DNA of 64,000 nt. Source: Thiodiazotropha sp040506195 (GTDB lineage: Bacteria > Pseudomonadota > Gammaproteobacteria > Chromatiales > Chromatiaceae). The notes under the pieces are model-generated. The model did no database searches. It saw only the letters and a list, made by a program, of their open reading frames with translations, and had not been told where the DNA came from. The stretch lies in the NCBI GenBank assembly GCA_040506195.1, contig JBEVXH010000002.1:558001-622000 (forward strand), given 5' to 3'. The position numbers and the translations under genes were made by a program. Below are positions 26,064 through 34,111 of this stretch, piece by piece; the first letter of the stretch is position 1; every line of letters starts with the position of its first letter.

Positions 26064-26663
26064 CTATTTGGCGTTTTCTTTGCGTCCTTCATCGGTCAAC
26101 TGCCAAGCAGACTTTGCCCCGTGAAGCCCTGGTACTCGTTCGAGAAAACCTGTATCGCGGAGTTTATAGAACTCGACCTTTACCAGATTTTCTGACTTGA
26201 TACCGGTTAGTTCCCGTGCCTGCCTGTTAGTGATGTTGTCATGCGACTTAAGGAACTCCATGATTGCTTCTGTAGGTGCAGCTAATGGAATATGGGGCAA
26301 TGTGACTTTGACATAGTTCTTATCTTCGAAGATTTCGGGCTTCTTTAAGCCCCATTCTCTCATTTTCTGAAATGCAGTATTAAGCCCTTCACCCAAGTCC
26401 TTGTTTGGAGCATCTCGATACCTATTGAGCGTGCGTACTATTTTAGGGTTTCGTGAATATCGGGCATCCAGGATATTTTCAACGGTTACGTATCCTGGTA
26501 GGCGACCAGGACTTAGGATTTCTATCCGGTTGTCGAAAACAAAAAATCTGAATATCGTCGGAAATAGAATAATCCCTATGGATTATGGCATTTACGATAA
26601 TTTCCCAGATGGCCTCTGGTGGGTATTCAAGAGACTTCAATCCTTCGGCTGTCCAGACTTTTA
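26064..26663 (-). pseudogene. 3' part of an AlbA_2-type DNA-binding/ATP-binding regulator, frameshifted
   Basis: Two minus-strand frames together read as the C-terminal half of an AlbA_2/HATPase_c_4 family protein. The first has WTAEGLKSLEYPPEAIWEI and NAIIHRDYSI. The second has FDNRIEILSPGRLPGYV, ARYSRNPKIVRTL and the winged-helix end. The frame changes near 26540, where a run of six T replaces five. The 5' half is cut at exactly the edge of repeat copy 2 (26664). It is not functional. Confidence 0.85.
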
Positions 26664-27157
26664 GTTTATAGCCCACATTCTACTCAGACAATGGCATAAA
26701 TCTGAATAGACCGAATAAAAACCGAAGTGTCAAGTATATGGGACTCGAACGGAATTCGCTATCCCAGCCTAAATTGGGATTCAGATAGCTCCGCATTATC
26801 TGGTTATGCGGGTCCATTCACGAGGTGACTGGCAGTACGTACCTTATTCAGCTCAACATTCCCAGCTGGGTAATTGAATCAGATCCAAAGGGATGGCTTC
26901 GTGCTTCATAGAGTCATCACGTCTCTTTCCATAGTCCATGCAAGAGGGGAAAACACCCAAATTGTTTCTGTCGTGAAGATCCCTGGTAGAGATCTAGCGC
27001 ATCGACGCAGCCGACGCTTTTGCTTTTTTATATGCGTTCGGCAATATACCGACAACCTCAAAACCGAGTTTAATCCATTAACTAATTGCACCTTCATTTA
27101 TGTAGACAACGAGATTATATTGCATTGCACGAAAACCCGACTCCACTGCCACTTACT
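26664..27157 (+). repeat. 494-bp direct repeat, copy 2
   Basis: This is the same sequence and orientation as 16175-16668. It truncates the AlbA_2-like gene at its left edge, which suggests that this copy arrived second. The remaining sequence 27158-27344 holds no supported gene. Confidence 0.95.
26994..27157 (-). pseudogene. C-terminal remnant of a GNAT acetyltransferase (copy 2)
   Basis: Same fragment as at 16505-16690 but more decayed: the frame is interrupted by a stop within the segment equivalent to NEGAIRLW. Substitutions are concentrated here compared with the rest of the repeat, which fits relaxed selection. Confidence 0.65.
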
Positions 27158-27344
27158 GAGAATGCTTGCACAATCTGGAAGCCACACCTCTACCCGGACG
27201 CCGTGCTTTTTTGGAATTACTGCAGCTTTATCTTATGTATTCCATTCAACCTTCATCATAAGCACATTGCGGTCATTTTTCAAGAAGTCCTATCGCTGTC
27301 AATAACTGCTATTTCGCGCAGCAACGCCAAGCAAAACATTCGAG

Positions 27345-28097
27345 TTATCTGACTTTGTTAGCATTGAATATCTCTGTGCGGTTTCTTCCCTTTTCTTTAG
27401 CCATATATAATGACTTATCTGCATTTTTAATAATGCTTTCAATGTTGTCATCTTCATTTGGCACTAGAGATACCAAACCTATACTTATAGTATATTTTAT
27501 TGATGATTGACCATGGAGAATTGTTGATTTTCTGACGAAAGAATGAAGTCTTTCAGCAAATGCCAATGCTCCATCTTCTGATGTGTTTGGCAACAACAAT
27601 GAAAACTCCTCACCACCTATACGACCAGCCAAATCACCGTCACGACTAATTGATTTAACAGATTTACCAAAGTGCTTTAATACTTTGTCTCCTGCAGGGT
27701 GCCCGTGACCATCGTTTATAATCTTAAATTTATCTAAATCCACTACCATAATGGACAATGGCATTTGCTCACGCTCAGCAAAATAAATAAAATTATTTGA
27801 ATTATGAAAAAACGCTCGACGATTGAGTAATCCAGTTAATGAATCATTAGTCGCCAGTTCTCTCATCTTGCGTTCAAGCGCATCTATCTTCACAAGAAGA
27901 GTTACTAGGGGCCATGAGGCAATTGGAGCAACGATTAACGGTACAATGATTGATAAATAGATAGTCAATGATAGGCATGCATAGTCTTGCCTTAAATAGT
28001 TAATGGAATATGTAATCAGGGTAGAAGCGAAAACCGATAGTAACGTGATTAATATTACTGTAGGTAATCGTCCGAATTTTATAATAATCTTTCTCAT
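27345..28097 (-). CDS. membrane-bound diguanylate cyclase (GGDEF)
   Basis: From ATG 28097 the protein has about 250 residues. Two membrane helices come first (about residues 10-30 and 42-65), then a short linker and a GGDEF domain with the active-site sequence GGEEF, NDSLTGLLNRRAF at its start and DKSLYMAKEKGRN at its end. It should make cyclic di-GMP. It is AT-rich compared with its surroundings and sits among decayed accessory genes, so it was probably acquired. Its low-complexity sensor part gives no clue to the signal. Confidence 0.85.
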   Translation of the reverse strand: MRKIIIKFGRLPTVILITLLSVFASTLITYSINYLRQDYACLSLTIYLSIIVPLIVAPIASWPLVTLLVKIDALERKMRELATNDSLTGLLNRRAFFHNSNNFIYFAEREQMPLSIMVVDLDKFKIINDGHGHPAGDKVLKHFGKSVKSISRDGDLAGRIGGEEFSLLLPNTSEDGALAFAERLHSFVRKSTILHGQSSIKYTISIGLVSLVPNEDDNIESIIKNADKSLYMAKEKGRNRTEIFNANKVR

Positions 28098-28160
28098 AAT
28101 CACAAAATGCCTACGTCTCCTTAAGCCGCACAGGTTTTTCATGCCGGCTATAAGGACTGA

Positions 28161-28385
28161 TTAGGGCTGTTTATTCCATGATATATCCACCTTCCTGTTA
28201 TGTACCACACAGTCGCGAAGATATAGATTTATTAAACTTTGATATGGTACTCCGGACTCTTCAGCCATATCCTTAAAGTACTGTATTACATCTTCACTAA
28301 GCCTCATGGTAATTGGCTTTTTTAGTTTCAAAGCATATGGATTTTTACGAGATTTCATTTTGGAAAGATCGTATTCCTTTTTCAT
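28161..28385 (-). CDS. brnA: BrnA-type antitoxin
   Basis: The 74-residue protein matches the BrnA (CopG/ribbon-helix-helix) family: MKKEYD at the start, KKPITMRLSEDVIQYFK in the middle and GVPYQSLINLYLRDC near the end. It overlaps brnT by four bases. BrnA neutralises the BrnT ribonuclease and represses the operon, probably at the palindrome 28675-28689. Confidence 0.85.
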   Translation of the reverse strand: MKKEYDLSKMKSRKNPYALKLKKPITMRLSEDVIQYFKDMAEESGVPYQSLINLYLRDCVVHNRKVDISWNKQP

Positions 28386-28672
28386 GATGAGTCACCTGCG
28401 CAATATTTTCGCTCTCTACTCGTTGCCTTTCTAGCGAAAGTTATCCGAATTGTATTACTGGAATCTCTTTCGCAATCACAAACAATCAAGATTCTTGACT
28501 CGCTGCTAAGACCAAGCATGAGAAAACGGTCGCCTTTCGGCTCGGATTTTTCAGAATCATGGAATTGAACAGCAAACTCGTCATAAAACACAGACTTAGC
28601 TTCTTCAAAGGATATACCGTGCTGGTTTATATTCGCTGTAGCTTTAGCTGAATTCCATTCAAACTTTATTAT
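28382..28672 (-). CDS. brnT: BrnT-type toxin with an apparent ATA in place of its start codon
   Basis: The conserved BrnT N-terminus (IKFEW, then HGISFEEAKSVFYDEF) reads from about 28669, but no ATG, GTG or TTG lies in this frame between it and the upstream stop at 28702. The codons before KFEW are ATA ATA where relatives have ATG followed by Ile. A GTG at 28591 would give a 69-residue protein lacking the first strand and helix. A -10-like TATAAT lies at 28673-28668, so the region is also promoter. The toxin is probably weak or silenced. Confidence 0.7.
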   Translation of the reverse strand: MIKFEWNSAKATANINQHGISFEEAKSVFYDEFAVQFHDSEKSEPKGDRFLMLGLSSESRILIVCDCERDSSNTIRITFARKATSRERKYCAGDSS

Positions 28673-28674
28673 AC

Positions 28675-28689
28675 GTACATTGTATGTAC
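28675..28689. promoter_or_regulatory. brnTA operator palindrome
   Basis: GTACATTGTATGTAC is a perfect 15-bp palindrome immediately upstream of the brnT frame and next to a TATAAT box. It is a likely BrnA or BrnTA autoregulation site. The following 28690-28781 has no gene. Confidence 0.55.
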
Positions 28690-28781
28690 ATTGTCGCCAT
28701 TATTTCAAGTGGCTCTGATGCCGGCGTCACCGACACGACGAAGGAGCGTCCGGTGCCGCAGGCGCGAAGATGAAATTATTG

Positions 28782-29197
28782 TCAGGTTTCTCTGCTCTGC
28801 GTGAATATAAAATCTACAGCTTCAGCAGAAAAACCATCCAGCCAAAATGCTGACTTTTCTTTGTCATAAAAACCATACCGCCGCATGTACTCCTCCCGGC
28901 TTTCATCATTATTTCTATAATCAACGAATTTAAGGTTATCCTTGAGTGTTTCTGATAGTTCTTCATCCCACCATGATTCCTGATAATTGGAAATAACGTT
29001 GTAGAGTATCTGGCGGATATACTCATCATGCTCCGGAAGGGAATAACCAATAATCGAGATACCTGAATTATATCCTCCTGCGAGGCCAAGGCCGTGCCAA
29101 AAGTCTAGGAGGGGTGGGGCGTAAACAAACTTCACATACGTTTTGAGAGCCCTGCTCCAAGAAAAAATATACGAAATCCAGGATGTTCTTTAGACAT
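28782..29197 (-). pseudogene. SIR2-like gene with internal deletion
   Basis: ATG at 29197 starts a short frame with the Rossmann nucleotide-binding sequence RIFFLGAGLSK, as at the beginning of SIR2-like proteins. After about 19 codons it shifts directly into a C-terminal part (PPLLDFWHGLGLAGGYNSG, then IIGYSLPEHDEYIRQ). The middle of the domain is missing. SIR2-like proteins are NAD-degrading effectors in several phage-defence systems; this one cannot be active. Confidence 0.7.
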
Positions 29198-29299
29198 GCT
29201 TTATAACAACATAACGAGCCTGTCGAGTGACTTGATTTAGTGCAACAAAACTCTTGCTACATGCTTCTCGACAGTACTCTTTCATTGTTTTACTGATAT

Positions 29300-29527
29300 A
29301 GCCGTCTTCCACCTGATGAGCATTTTAATTATTTTATTGGCAACCAATTGAAATCCCGACGTTTTTCTTCTGCAAGCGAGGTTATTCGTGCAGGTTTGCG
29401 CTTGCTTGAGGATGAGGAAGCCAAACTGGTTGCACTTCGAAAAATGCTGGATGAAGGTGAATCCAGCGATTTCGTAGAGTATTCCCTCGACGGACTGATT
29501 TATGAACTTGATAACGAATCTCATTAA
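29300..29527 (+). pseudogene. ParD-type antitoxin remnant
   Basis: The frame reads FIGNQLKSRRFSSASEV and then AGLRLLEDEEAKL, followed by a normal ParD C-terminus (ALRKMLDEGESS). The beginning is damaged: a stop lies just upstream of the frame and there is no ATG. It overlaps the parE remnant by one base. Confidence 0.75.
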
Positions 29528-29622
29528 TGCCCGTCTTCAAGCTTAAAGCCAATGCCAAAGATTATTTGAAGGCTATTGCTATTTTCACCCGGAAGCGGCG
29601 GGGAAGAAATCAGCGCAACAAG
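29527..29622 (+). pseudogene. ParE-type toxin remnant, first 32 codons
   Basis: MPVFKLKANAKDYLKAIAIF is the normal start of a ParE toxin. The similarity ends at about codon 32, where the sequence runs into the 3' flank of moaB. All catalytic and fold-closing parts are missing. The junction marks the right edge of the accessory stretch. Confidence 0.75.
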
Positions 29623-29637
29623 CCGAACCCTACATCT

Positions 29638-30159
29638 TTATTTGTCGTGCAACCTGGGCATCAGCTCCACCAGATTGCAGGGGCGCGTCCTATAGTCGAG
29701 TTGACTGGAAATCAACTTGTTCCAGCCGTCCATGCAGGCGCCGGTCGATCCGGGCAGACAGAATATGAAAGTGCCGTTGGCCACGCCGGCCACTGCTCGC
29801 GATTGCAGGGTGGAGGTTCCGATGGTTTCGTAGGAAAGCATCCGGAACATCTCACCGAATCCGTCGATCACCTTATCCAGCAATGGGGATACCGCTTCCG
29901 GTGTGCCGTCCCTGCCGGTGAGGCCGGTGCCGCCGGTGGTGATCAGCACCTGCACATCGGTATCCGCAATCCATTTTGAAACCACCTCGCGGATGCGGTA
30001 GATGTCGTCGGCTACGATCACCTTGTCAGCCAGCCTGTGCCCCGCCTCCTCGAGAAGTGTCTTCAGCTTCAGGCCCGACTTATCCGTCTCTTCCGTTCTC
30101 GTGTCCGACACAGTCAGCACAGCGATTTTCAAAGGTATGAATTGTCTTTCTTCACTCAT
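29638..30159 (-). CDS. moaB: MoaB, molybdenum cofactor biosynthesis protein B
   Basis: The 173-residue protein has the MoaB/MogA fold: KIAVLTVSDTR at the start, the pterin loop TTGGTGLTGRDGTPE and LPGSTGACMDGW. MoaB/MogA-type proteins adenylylate molybdopterin before metal insertion. It is separate from the other cofactor genes and adjoins the accessory stretch. Confidence 0.93.
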   Translation of the reverse strand: MSEERQFIPLKIAVLTVSDTRTEETDKSGLKLKTLLEEAGHRLADKVIVADDIYRIREVVSKWIADTDVQVLITTGGTGLTGRDGTPEAVSPLLDKVIDGFGEMFRMLSYETIGTSTLQSRAVAGVANGTFIFCLPGSTGACMDGWNKLISSQLDYRTRPCNLVELMPRLHDK

Positions 30160-30272
30160 TGATTTTCTCCGTTTGAGGTATGTGTAGGTTCAACACTTTA
30201 GCCGCATTGTGGCGGATGAAAAACCAATAGATATAGAGACAATTACTCTGCAGTTTTAAGCGTGTTGTATCT

Positions 30273-30295
30273 TTCACGCGCTCCTGCGTGGGAAT
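30273..30295. repeat. hairpin repeat a near the TIR gene
   Basis: Inverted sequence of the form CACGCGCTCCTGCGTGG, of the TTCCCACGC...GCGTGGGAA palindrome type, found three times around the TIR gene. Confidence 0.5.
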
Positions 30296-30329
30296 CTATA
30301 TGGCAGCTAGCGTAGTAAAGGGGGGTATG

Positions 30330-30355
30330 GGTTCCCACACAGGCGCATGGGAACC
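30330..30355. repeat. hairpin repeat b near the TIR gene
   Basis: GGTTCCCA and TGGGAACC form a perfect 8-bp stem around a 10-base loop. It lies 14 bases beyond the TIR stop and may terminate that gene. Confidence 0.6.
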
Positions 30356-30369
30356 AGAAAAAGACTTGT

Positions 30370-31119
30370 TTAGAAATCATGGATCGATGACAGGTGTTGC
30401 ATGACCTCTGCTTTGAAAATCTCTTTGGGGTTTGAGTCTGCCCCGTGGGTAAAGAGTGTCGGTGACCAACGCCAACCGCCGAATCCCAAATTGAAAAGCG
30501 ACCAGCTGCGATCGTTGCGTGGAGGGTCTGCATGAATGCCATTGTGCTCGACACATCTGATCACATCTTCACGGGACATCTGCCATTGGAGTCTGGAGCG
30601 CTGCTCACCGACATCCACCAGCACACACTCCATCCCCCGGTGACTGATGATCAACTCCATCCATTGACCACCCGCGCGAAACACGGTCAACGACTTGTCG
30701 GGATCTCCGGCTGGAGGCTTGTAATCGATATCCTCCGGCAAATCCAGGGAACGCAACAGGGTGATCAATCCATCGTAGTTGTTGTTCCACTCTGTTGCAT
30801 TTCTTTCCCCAAGAAACCCGGGGATTTCGCAGTCATCCAGCCTGGCGATCTTGAGAAAGTCCCGCCCCATGGCAAACTCCCTGGCACGGGCCGCACCCAC
30901 CTCAAAGGCCACCCAATTGGATTCCGCAGAGGCGTGTGAAAGCAGCAGGACAAAGTGATCAGCCTGCGCAACCTGGCGCAAGATCGACTCGATGTAGCGT
31001 TCGCCACTGCTCAACTCCCTGTCCCACCAGGGATCCGCACCACGGAATTCACACTCCTGGGCTAGTTGCGATGCTTTGTCTTTGTCTTCCCTGGCGTAGG
31101 AGATGAAGATTGTTCCCAT
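30370..31119 (-). CDS. TIR-domain protein
   Basis: The 249-residue protein starts directly with a TIR domain (GTIFISYAREDKDKA, then WWDRELSSG). The SNWVAFE segment at about residues 67-73 supplies the glutamate found in NAD-cleaving TIRs. The C-terminal half (residues 130-249) is unrecognised and Trp-rich. Stand-alone TIR proteins can be phage-defence effectors or signalling NADases; no obvious sensor partner is adjacent. Hairpin repeats flank it on both sides. Confidence 0.8.
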   Translation of the reverse strand: MGTIFISYAREDKDKASQLAQECEFRGADPWWDRELSSGERYIESILRQVAQADHFVLLLSHASAESNWVAFEVGAARAREFAMGRDFLKIARLDDCEIPGFLGERNATEWNNNYDGLITLLRSLDLPEDIDYKPPAGDPDKSLTVFRAGGQWMELIISHRGMECVLVDVGEQRSRLQWQMSREDVIRCVEHNGIHADPPRNDRSWSLFNLGFGGWRWSPTLFTHGADSNPKEIFKAEVMQHLSSIHDF

Positions 31120-31208
31120 TTGTCAGTTTCCTTTTGCCCTGCGAGAAAACCTATAGTAGGCATCATGCAATGGGGGATGCAACTTGCTACGACTTACGTA
31201 CTGCATGC

Positions 31209-31232
31209 ATTCCCGCGCTGGAGCGTGGGAAC
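31209..31232. repeat. hairpin repeat c upstream of the TIR gene
   Basis: ATTCCCGCGCTGGAGCGTGGG is of the same palindrome type as repeats a and b, with complementary TTCCC/GGGAA ends. Confidence 0.6.
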
Positions 31233-31343
31233 GAGGAAAAACCAGAAGCAGACGGGAGAGGAATCATGGCCACTTATGGTGCGGCAAGCCACACCCTTGT
31301 ATCTACAAGAGAAATTTGCGTTCATTGGCGTTTATTTGCGGAC

Positions 31344-31907
31344 TTATCCCGTTGGCCTTTTTTCATAGGCCCGGTCGAAGATCGCCTCGAGGGTTTCGTG
31401 GGTTCCTCTCAAACCGTCGATCACTTCCTTGGCCCAGTCGTAATAGGCCTGACTCCGCTGCAGTGTCCAGCCGGCAGGCGGGCTTCTGTCGATATCGCGC
31501 AGATTGGCGATCTTGTCCGCCAGCTTGACCAGTTTTGCCTTGTATGAAAGATCGGGCGCATGCTTGATCTGGAGTGCTTTACGCTCCAGCTTGGGAAGAT
31601 TACCGTCATCGGTCACCTCCATCACTATATCTGCGATGGCCTGGCCGAATTCCGCCTCGATCTCCTCAACCGTGGCATCGGTATCCTCGATGGTGTCGTG
31701 CAGTAAGGCGGCAATCAGGGTATCGGGATCGGTAATGTCACCCTCATTGACCAGAATGTCCACCAGGGTGATGGGATGGTTGATATAGGGCGACGCCTCG
31801 ATATCCTTGCGTCGCTGGTGGCGATGTTTCTGGGTGGCAAATGCCAGGGTTTTTATCAGTTGTCTTAGTTCCAGGCTATTCATTTGTCTTAGTGATGACT
31901 GATTCAA
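31344..31907 (-). CDS. MESH1/SpoT-hydrolase-like HD-domain protein
   Basis: The 187-residue protein has the HD phosphohydrolase signature of the RelA/SpoT hydrolase half: YINHPITL, ALLHDTIEDTDAT and KLVKLADKIANLRD. No synthetase or TGS domain is present. It matches small alarmone hydrolases and may degrade (p)ppGpp or a related nucleotide. The start may be ATG 31907 or 31883. Confidence 0.85.
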   Translation of the reverse strand: MNQSSLRQMNSLELRQLIKTLAFATQKHRHQRRKDIEASPYINHPITLVDILVNEGDITDPDTLIAALLHDTIEDTDATVEEIEAEFGQAIADIVMEVTDDGNLPKLERKALQIKHAPDLSYKAKLVKLADKIANLRDIDRSPPAGWTLQRSQAYYDWAKEVIDGLRGTHETLEAIFDRAYEKRPTG

Positions 31908-31940
31908 TAAAGCAGACTATACCACCCTTCACCTGTCCGC

Positions 31941-34097
31941 TCAGGCGCGCTGTTTGCTTTGAACGACTGACGACGAGACCGCATCCGGCATTTGCTCCGC
32001 CGGCTGGAACTGCTCCATCAAAGCCGTCTCTTCCTCCATCAAATCCGGCTCCTGCAGAATCCAGACACTGAACAATGAGCCCTGCCCCTGATCCGAGCGG
32101 ACAGTGATGTCGCCGCCATACTTCTTGATCAATCCATAACTGACCGACAGTCCCAGGCCGGTACCCTCTCCCACCCGCTTGCTGGTATGGAAGGGATTGA
32201 ATATCATTTCAATCTGTTCCTCTTCGATCCCCATGCCGTTGTCTTCAATTCTGATCACGACCCCCTTCTCATCCCAGTCATCGGTACTCAGGGAGATGAT
32301 TCCGGCACTGCTGTCCAAAGCATGGACGGCATTGACGAACAGGTTGACCAGGACCTGCTGCAACTCGTAAGGATTGATCTCGACCGGTCGTGAGGCATTC
32401 AGATCGAGACGTATCTCGAACTGTTTCTGTTTACGCAGGTAGCGAACCAACGCCAGTGTGTGTTGTACCACTTCGTTGACATCGATGACCGAAGGCGTCT
32501 CCGTAATCTGATCGGGACGGGCGTATTGCAACAGATTGTTGATGATATCCTTGATACGAAAAATCTGCTCGATTATCAGATCTATCTCGCCCTTCACCGG
32601 TGTCGCGTTATCGCCCAACTCCTCGACCAGCAGGTCGAGATTCCCCAGCATGACTGCTGTGGGGTTGTTGATTTCATGTGCCACACCCGCGGTCAGTTCG
32701 CCCAATGCCGCGAGCTTTTCAGCGGCAATCAGTTGAGCCCTTGTCTCACGCAGGATCTGGATCGTGGTCACCAGTTTCTGATTCTTCAGTTTCAATTCCG
32801 CAGTCCTTTCATCCACCTTCTCTTCCAGCTGATCGGCCCACTGCTGCACCTGAAGATTACGCTCCTGAAGCAGATCGAGCAGGAGGTCGAACTCGTTTGC
32901 CAATACCCCGATCTCATCCATGGATGAGATCTTCCCGATACGCTTGGTATAACCCTCTCGGGTGGCGTGAACCACCGCCATCATCATCTCGAGGGGTTTG
33001 AAGATCGATTTGGCGCCGCTGATCGAAAGGATCGATGAAAACAGCATCAGCGCCAGAAACAGCAGAATCAAAACACCCAATGCCTGCCACAGAGCATTAC
33101 GCGAAGGGGACTCCAGAAAACCGGCGTAGAGCATGCCGACCCGCTCACCATTGACATCGATAATCGGCTGGTAGGCGGAGATATACCAATCGTTGACGAC
33201 AAAGGCGCGGTCAATCCATTTTTCACCATCATCCAGCACTTGCGTACGCACCTCATCGGACACCCGGGTGCCCAGGGCCCGCTGGTTGGGGGTTCGCGGT
33301 ACGTTGGTTGTTATCCTGACATCATTGAGAAACACCGTGACAGTCCCGATGCTCCCCTTGGGCAGGCTGCCCGGTCCATATACCAAATCGCGTATGGTAT
33401 CGACAAACTTGAAATTGGCATTCAACAACACCCCGCCATCAAGCACGGCGACCACCTGCCCACGGGAGTTTTTAACCGGATAGAGGGCGCGAATCATCAT
33501 GCCGCGGCCCTCGATACGCTGCACTGTGGGCCTTGCCCGGGGCGTATCGATTAATGGCAGCTCAACCTGCTTGGCCAAACCGGGAGACTGTTCATCCAGC
33601 GCCTCCGCACTGAAGATCTCTATCTCAACACGTGGATGGCCCTGCAGCGCCGCCAGCAGCAAAGGTGACGAGTGACCCCGTTTCTCGGCTTCGCCATATG
33701 ACAGGAAGAGACGTTTGCCGTCCACGCCAAGCAGATGCAGGTAGCTGAAACCGGCCGACTGTTGCAGTTCAGCCAGCTGCGTGTTGACGACCAGCCCGCT
33801 CTTCGATTCCAGCGCGGTGTAAAAGGCATAGGATTCCGCCAGCCGACCCAGGGTATTCAGATAGTCCTCCTGCAGGCGATGGAAATTGTCCTCCGCCACT
33901 GAGAGGTCGGTGCTGACTTTGATGAACAGCTGTTCATAACTGAACTGGGATCCCCAATAGATGGCCAGCCCCAGTGCAATGGGCATGATCAGCAGAATGG
34001 GAAACAGCACCAGCACCAACAGCTTGTAACGCAAGCTGCCGCGTATTGCCTCGATGATCCTGAGTGGCTGGTTCAAGCGCTTAGGGCCTGTCGACAC
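31941..34097 (-). CDS. sensor histidine kinase with Cache-type periplasmic domain
   Basis: The 718-residue protein has membrane helices near residues 28-50 and 330-352, with a periplasmic sensing domain of about 280 residues between them. HAMP follows at about 355-410, then a coiled coil, then HisKA with GVAHEINNP (His near 475) and HATPase_c with DNGMGI and GTGLGLS. It would phosphorylate the NtrC-type regulator encoded 14 bases upstream in the same operon. The signal is unknown; the genomic context suggests small-anion or redox cues. Confidence 0.92.
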   Translation of the reverse strand: MSTGPKRLNQPLRIIEAIRGSLRYKLLVLVLFPILLIMPIALGLAIYWGSQFSYEQLFIKVSTDLSVAEDNFHRLQEDYLNTLGRLAESYAFYTALESKSGLVVNTQLAELQQSAGFSYLHLLGVDGKRLFLSYGEAEKRGHSSPLLLAALQGHPRVEIEIFSAEALDEQSPGLAKQVELPLIDTPRARPTVQRIEGRGMMIRALYPVKNSRGQVVAVLDGGVLLNANFKFVDTIRDLVYGPGSLPKGSIGTVTVFLNDVRITTNVPRTPNQRALGTRVSDEVRTQVLDDGEKWIDRAFVVNDWYISAYQPIIDVNGERVGMLYAGFLESPSRNALWQALGVLILLFLALMLFSSILSISGAKSIFKPLEMMMAVVHATREGYTKRIGKISSMDEIGVLANEFDLLLDLLQERNLQVQQWADQLEEKVDERTAELKLKNQKLVTTIQILRETRAQLIAAEKLAALGELTAGVAHEINNPTAVMLGNLDLLVEELGDNATPVKGEIDLIIEQIFRIKDIINNLLQYARPDQITETPSVIDVNEVVQHTLALVRYLRKQKQFEIRLDLNASRPVEINPYELQQVLVNLFVNAVHALDSSAGIISLSTDDWDEKGVVIRIEDNGMGIEEEQIEMIFNPFHTSKRVGEGTGLGLSVSYGLIKKYGGDITVRSDQGQGSLFSVWILQEPDLMEEETALMEQFQPAEQMPDAVSSSVVQSKQRA

Positions 34098-34111
34098 TCA
34101 TCCGAAGGGCC

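Noticed and set aside
16175..27157. Composite transposon or insertion-sequence pair
   Set aside because: The repeats encode no transposase and have no terminal inverted repeats; they contain a promoter region and a gene fragment instead.
29282..29524. 80-codon minus-strand ORF
   Set aside because: The plus strand in this stretch clearly encodes a ParD-type antitoxin remnant; the minus-strand frame is its shadow.
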